A stretch of 47,319 nucleotides of DNA, from contig NJBI01000025.1 in NCBI GenBank assembly GCA_005222975.1, positions 1 to 47,319 on the forward strand, written 5' to 3'. The notes under the pieces are model-generated. The model was not told where the DNA came from. It ran no database searches and was given only the letters and a program-made list of their open reading frames with translations. The position numbers were made by a program, and so were the translations under genes. This DNA comes from Promethearchaeota archaeon Loki_b31 (GTDB lineage Archaea > Asgardarchaeota > Lokiarchaeia > Sigyniarchaeales > SOKP01). Numbering within the stretch: the stretch's first letter is position 1; every line of letters begins with the position of its first letter. Of this stretch, positions 43,720 through 47,319 are shown in pieces.

Positions 43720-44706
43720 ATGGCCTCAAATCTAGATATATCTTCCTCGATTTATTCATATCTACCATTTTCAGATGATCGAATTCAATTTTTAGATATT
43801 AGTGATTGGACTGGTCAAGCTATAAAACTTAATCGTAAGTTCTATACAGATTTGATAATGAAAGGTATGAAAATGGAAACTTCTTTTCCTGATAAAAAAA
43901 AAGAAATGATAATAGAGCATATTAAGGAAAGAACAGAGGGTGTAGAAGGAGTATATATTCTTATTGGAGATGGAGAGGATTTGGAGGATGGAATAGCTTA
44001 TATTGGCGAAACAGGAAATTTTAAGCAAAGAATGAGTACATATTTCAGTGGGACTTCTAAAGAAAACGAAGATAAGGATTTTTGTTCAGAAATCTTCTTT
44101 TTTTCAAAAAGAGGAAAATTAGGTGGAGCAGGGTTAGGAGAACCACTTCGAAAAGCAATTGAAACGAAATTAATTCAAAAGTCTAAAAAGATCAAACGCT
44201 ATAAAATATTAAACTCTCAGGAAAATTATTCTGGTAAATTAAGCCTAATTCAACAAGATGCTGTAGAACATTTTTATTGGAGTATTAAAATAATACTACA
44301 GCATATCGGAATTACACTCCTTAAAGAAAAAATCAAAGTAATAGAAGAGGATACACGCAACTATTTTATTTGTACAGAAAAAGGTGCTGATGCGAGGATG
44401 TATATGGGTGATACGGGATTCGTTGTGCTTAAAGATTCAATAATTATTAAAGAACATACTCCATCATTATCAAGGCAAAATAAAAAGGTTTGTGGTCTTC
44501 GAGAACAACTGAAAAAAGAAGATATCCTTAAAGAACAAGGAGATAAGCTCATATTATTAATAAATCAAGAATTTTCATCAGCTACAGCTGCAGGTGAATT
44601 TGTCACTGGTGGTCATTACAATGGATTTGATATATGGAAAAAAGAAGAGAATCCTAAGATCACTTTAGGACAATTTCTTAATAATGAGTCTTCTTATAGT
44701 ACATAA
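43720..44706 (+). CDS. GIY-YIG nuclease-domain protein with C-terminal DUF4357
   Basis: 328 residues. GIY-YIG domain at about 75-165: GVYILIG, then IAYIGETGNFKQRM (Y94-I-G96, catalytic Arg R104), and a later AIETKLIQ with the metal-binding Glu. After a linker, residues about 215-310 match DUF4357 (TGFVVLKDSIIIKEHT, LREQLKKEDILKEQ, FSSATAAGEFVTGG, NGFDIWK). Proteins of this shape are common in bacterial accessory and defence-rich regions, but their cellular role is unclear. It lies between the group II intron and the LRR-TIR gene. Confidence 0.85.
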   Translation: MASNLDISSSIYSYLPFSDDRIQFLDISDWTGQAIKLNRKFYTDLIMKGMKMETSFPDKKKEMIIEHIKERTEGVEGVYILIGDGEDLEDGIAYIGETGNFKQRMSTYFSGTSKENEDKDFCSEIFFFSKRGKLGGAGLGEPLRKAIETKLIQKSKKIKRYKILNSQENYSGKLSLIQQDAVEHFYWSIKIILQHIGITLLKEKIKVIEEDTRNYFICTEKGADARMYMGDTGFVVLKDSIIIKEHTPSLSRQNKKVCGLREQLKKEDILKEQGDKLILLINQEFSSATAAGEFVTGGHYNGFDIWKKEENPKITLGQFLNNESSYST

Positions 44707-44848
44707 TATAAGTATAAATTATATAAGAGAACATTCTTGAGGTTATAGTAGCAAAAAAGGATTTATTTTCTTTGGAAATGATCCTATTCTAACAAAATCT
44801 CAAAAGCTAAAAAATCTTAAGAAATTTAGGCCTGTTTTAAGCTTTTTT

Positions 44849-44878
44849 AAATTTTAATCTTATTTATTTTATTTATTT
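44849..44878. repeat. 30-bp direct repeat, copy 1 (upstream of LRR-TIR gene)
   Basis: Starts AAATTTTAATCTTATTT and is identical over 30 bases to 46529-46558. With one mismatch the similarity reaches a few bases further to the left. The two copies bracket the LRR-TIR gene. Confidence 0.75.
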
Positions 44879-44914
44879 TTTATTTTTCCAGAGATATAAA
44901 AATCTTAAATATAG

Positions 44915-44939
44915 ATTAGATATTAGATATTAGATATTA
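44915..44939. repeat. Heptamer tandem repeat ATTAGAT
   Basis: Three full copies and part of a fourth, upstream of the LRR-TIR gene. Possible slippage product. Confidence 0.6.
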
Positions 44940-45037
44940 ATTATTGGTAGACAGAAATATTTAAAATAGTCAATTCAATAGTTATTCAGGTTTAGTCTCA
45001 AGAAAAAAGTTGCTTTAAAGTTAGAGATCGATTTAAA

Positions 45038-46513
45038 ATGTCTGTTAAATATAAAGGTAAAGAATATAAAGTTCAGTTGAAAAAAAGCTCATTGATAGAT
45101 TCAACTGAATTATTTAAGACTTTAAATATAACTCATCAAGGTATTTCTAATATTAATGATATTATTGGATTAGAAAATCTTTTAGATTTGCAAGTGTTAA
45201 ATTTAGTTGGTAATAAAATTACCGAAACAAAAGGATTAGAAAGCTTTTCAAATTTAAAAGTATTAAAGCTTAACGGTAATAACATCACCGAGATTAAAGG
45301 ATTAGAAAATCTTTTCAATTTACAAGAGTTATATCTATACTATAATAAAATAACTGAAATTAAGGGGTTAGATAATCTCTCCAATCTACAAGAGTTATAT
45401 TTAACCTATAATAATATTACTGAAATTAAGGGGTTAGATAATCTCTCCAATCTACAAGAGTTATATTTATCCCATAATAATATTACTGAAATTAAGGGGT
45501 TAGATAATCTCTCCAATCTACAAGAGTTATATTTATCCTATAATAAAATAGCTGAAATTAAGGGATTAATTACCCTTTCAAATTTACAAATATTGGATTT
45601 ATCTTATAATAAAATTGATGAAATTAGAGGTATGAGCAATTTAAATAAATTAACTCAGCTTAGACTTTTAGGTAACCCCATCTTTAAATGGGCAATAAAA
45701 CATTTTAAAATTAAATCAAATGGTGAAGTTGAAAACATTCCAGAATTGGTTAAGTATTGTCAGCGTGATGAGAAAGAAAAGGATGAAGTTGTTCAATATA
45801 AAAAAGATCAGCAATTAAAGTATGACCAAACTATTCAATATATAAAAAATCTGCCTTCGATATATTACGAAATAGATTTTGAAGAGTTAAAAACTAAAAC
45901 AAAGATGGAGATAAATGAGCTTAAAAATATTATAGAGGAACTGATACTAAATAAACAGATTGAAGCTAAAATTAGGGGAAGTACAATTTTTTTCGCAAAA
46001 TCGTCATCTTCAATAGGAAAGGTTAAAAAGCGTAAAGAAATAATCCCTCAACTATTGGAGAAAGACGAGTATAACGATGCGAGGGCTTTAAACGAAGGTT
46101 ATGGGACGGAAGTTAAATTTTTTAAAGTGTTTTTAAGTTATTCTACCTTAGAGATTTTTTTTCAAATTAAAAATATAGCTAAGATTTTGAACAGTTATCC
46201 TGAAATTAAAGAAACTTTATTTTGGGAAGCGAATAGTGGGGAGAACATCGTCGAATACATGGAAAAAACACTTAAGAAGTGCAACATTTTCGTTCTTTTT
46301 TGTTCGAAAAATTCTCTCAATTCTAAGGCAGTAACTGACGAATGGCAAGCAGCCTTCCAATTAAGAAAGAAAGGATCGTTAAAAATTATACCGGTTTACG
46401 AAGACGAGAGATTCGTTCCCGCTTTATTAACTCCATTGCTAAACGTTAGGTTTTTAGAGGGTGATTTTGTTAATTTTATTTTAAGTTTACGCAAAGAAAT
46501 CTTGAGAGAATAA
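45038..46513 (+). CDS. LRR-winged helix-TIR protein (NLR-like)
   Basis: 491 residues. Residues about 30-225 hold eight or nine SDS22-type leucine-rich repeats of 22 residues (LSNLQELYLSYNKITEIKGL type). A middle section (about 255-330) looks like a winged helix (YEIDFEELKTKTKMEINELK...NKQIEAKIRGSTIFF). Residues about 362-491 form a TIR domain: FKVFLSYSTLEIFF, LFWEANSGENIVEYM, CNIFVLFCSKNS and VTDEWQAAF, with E435 at the catalytic NADase Glu. TIR domains cleave NAD or bind other TIRs in innate immunity, so this is a candidate immune sensor. It lacks the NTPase module of classical NLRs. Confidence 0.85.
   Translation: MSVKYKGKEYKVQLKKSSLIDSTELFKTLNITHQGISNINDIIGLENLLDLQVLNLVGNKITETKGLESFSNLKVLKLNGNNITEIKGLENLFNLQELYLYYNKITEIKGLDNLSNLQELYLTYNNITEIKGLDNLSNLQELYLSHNNITEIKGLDNLSNLQELYLSYNKIAEIKGLITLSNLQILDLSYNKIDEIRGMSNLNKLTQLRLLGNPIFKWAIKHFKIKSNGEVENIPELVKYCQRDEKEKDEVVQYKKDQQLKYDQTIQYIKNLPSIYYEIDFEELKTKTKMEINELKNIIEELILNKQIEAKIRGSTIFFAKSSSSIGKVKKRKEIIPQLLEKDEYNDARALNEGYGTEVKFFKVFLSYSTLEIFFQIKNIAKILNSYPEIKETLFWEANSGENIVEYMEKTLKKCNIFVLFCSKNSLNSKAVTDEWQAAFQLRKKGSLKIIPVYEDERFVPALLTPLLNVRFLEGDFVNFILSLRKEILRE
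45361..45558 (+). repeat. Three near-identical 66-bp repeats inside the LRR coding region
   Basis: Units begin at 45361, 45427 and 45493 with TAAGGGGTTAGATAATCTCT. At least 43 consecutive bases are identical in all three. Each encodes one 22-residue LRR (IKGLDNLSNLQELYL). Near-identity at the DNA level indicates recent expansion. Confidence 0.85.
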
Positions 46514-46528
46514 AGAACGAGAATTTTC

Positions 46529-46558
46529 AAATTTTAATCTTATTTATTTTATTTATTT
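46529..46558. repeat. 30-bp direct repeat, copy 2 (downstream of LRR-TIR gene)
   Basis: Identical to 44849-44878; begins 15 bases after the TIR gene stop. T-rich on the plus strand, so it could also act in termination. Confidence 0.75.
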
Positions 46559-46688
46559 ATTGTTTGCTTTTGTATGTATTACATAGGAAAAGTCTACCAC
46601 TCAATGATTTTAAATAGTTCGCAATTTCTATTGTAATATAGGACAAAAAAAACAATTTCATTATATTTAACAGGGGAAAAAAAGATTT

Positions 46689-46913
46689 ATGAATGAGCTC
46701 TATATTGATTTGCTGGAATTAATAAAGGAAGATTACTTCACAAAAGAGATAATAGCCCTTTTGGAAGATAGATACGATTTTTGTGCTTATGGAAGCGTTA
46801 TTGAAGGGTTGTCTGAATTTAAAGGTTATACTTCTCCTTTTTTAAGGTATCTGGAAAATGCTTTTATGCCTAATATTTGTTGTTTAGATTTCAGAAAACG
46901 GATAATTTATTAA
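46689..46913 (+). CDS. Hypothetical 74-residue protein
   Basis: ATG at 46689. An acidic N-terminal helix (LYIDLLELIKEDYFTKEIIALLED) is followed by a Tyr/Phe-rich C-terminal half with a Cys pair (NICCLDF). I do not recognise it. Its placement after the LRR-TIR gene could mean a partner, but nothing in the sequence shows this. Confidence 0.45.
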   Translation: MNELYIDLLELIKEDYFTKEIIALLEDRYDFCAYGSVIEGLSEFKGYTSPFLRYLENAFMPNICCLDFRKRIIY

Positions 46914-46968
46914 TTTTTCACAATAAAGATTTTTTCTTCTAAATGTTCCTGATTTAAATCTATTCATT

Positions 46969-47193
46969 ATGGTAGTATTCGATTATTTCGAAGAGGTTTT
47001 AGGAGGAATTGAGTATTTAATCGCACTTGGTTCGATTATGGGCTTATTTGGGATCTTAATTGGGATGATTTGCCTAATTTGGGGCGGTCAGCGGTATCGA
47101 TATAAGATGATTGGCGTTATTATCGCGTCCATCGGACTTTTGGCTGTGTGTGGGCTTAACACGGGGATTAAATACTTCAGGATTTTTAGATAA
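46969..47193 (+). CDS. Small two-helix membrane protein
   Basis: 74 residues. A short acidic N-terminus (FDYFEEVLGGIEY) is followed by two hydrophobic helices (about 18-40 and 50-67) separated by a basic loop (GGQRYRYK). Family unknown. The remaining 126 bases of the window show no gene. Confidence 0.5.
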   Translation: MVVFDYFEEVLGGIEYLIALGSIMGLFGILIGMICLIWGGQRYRYKMIGVIIASIGLLAVCGLNTGIKYFRIFR

Positions 47194-47319
47194 AAAAAAA
47201 AGAGAATTAGAGAATAATTTGTTAAATAAAGGTCTGAAACTCCATACTTCTACTTTCTTTTTTAAAGTTAGTAAAGATTAAATTATTCTGATAATTTTTT
47301 ATGGAAGTAGCTATGTTTG

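Larger units (their letters stand above)
44707..45037. other. Intergenic region with AT-rich repeats
   Basis: No gene is visible. The stretch holds the first copy of a 30-bp direct repeat (44849-44878), 3.5 copies of the heptamer ATTAGAT (44915-44939) and a TATA-like TATTTAAA near 44957 that could serve the LRR-TIR gene. Confidence 0.6.

Noticed and set aside
1..47319. tRNA genes or CRISPR array
   Set aside because: No T-loop-like GTTCRANNC with matching arms was seen on either strand, and no evenly spaced repeats with unique spacers. The 66-bp LRR repeats are coding and contiguous.

Overview
The window looks like a chromosome segment of an Asgard archaeon, most likely of the Lokiarchaeia (Promethearchaeota) type. 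Three things point that way. The DNA is A+T-rich, with archaeal TATA boxes (TTTAAATA) and several TTG/GTG starts. There is an archaeal SRP RNA and an archaeal-type ribosomal protein uS10. There are also eukaryote-like small-GTPase-system parts (an MglA/Ras-like GTPase, a Roadblock/LC7 protein, an HTH-Roadblock fusion), a Bud23-like rRNA methyltransferase and an LRR-TIR protein. No tRNA or CRISPR array was seen.

Region 1 (0.2-11.4 kb) is mostly housekeeping: a CheY-like receiver, a Bud23-like methyltransferase followed in the same frame by a radical SAM enzyme, two paralogous multi-pass acyltransferase-like proteins flanking rps10, a CDF transporter with a NifX-like tail, an IMPase/FBPase-family phosphatase, a URO-D-family methyltransferase, a 3-methyladenine DNA glycosylase, a V4R-like small protein, the SRP RNA (minus strand) and an overlooked 48-codon gene.

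Region 2 (11.5-13.4 kb) is a small G+C-richer patch, probably acquired: a membrane protein and a bacterial-type alpha/beta hydrolase, convergent around a hairpin terminator.

Region 3 (13.5-35 kb) is metabolic. It holds tandem type-2 malate/lactate dehydrogenases, a CDF transporter with three tandem C-terminal domains, and a two-gene redox operon (CrtI-like flavoprotein plus flavin/2Fe-2S reductase). Divergent from that operon are a glycyl radical enzyme with an SCP2-like N-terminus, its activase and an HTH-Roadblock protein. Then come a tungsten AOR-family enzyme, radical SAM and M19 dipeptidase genes, a DUF1848 protein, an FAD-linked oxidase, MtnA and a tRNA-dihydrouridine synthase. Together these suggest anaerobic fermentative metabolism of organic substrates with ferredoxin and flavin electron carriers.

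Region 4 (35-47.3 kb) is accessory and the most interesting. A candidate pseudoknotted ncRNA lies beside a compositionally distinct 5.3-kb island (35.8-41.1 kb). On the minus strand the island encodes a Roadblock protein, a GTPase, an orphan 405-aa protein, a TPR protein, and a nucleotidyltransferase/OB-fold/zinc-ribbon gene split by one in-frame TAG. A complete group II intron with its reverse transcriptase sits directly upstream of the TATA box of the Roadblock-GTPase operon. Beyond it lie a GIY-YIG-DUF4357 protein and an LRR-winged-helix-TIR (NLR-like) protein flanked by an exact 30-bp direct repeat, which looks like a possible defence or signalling island.
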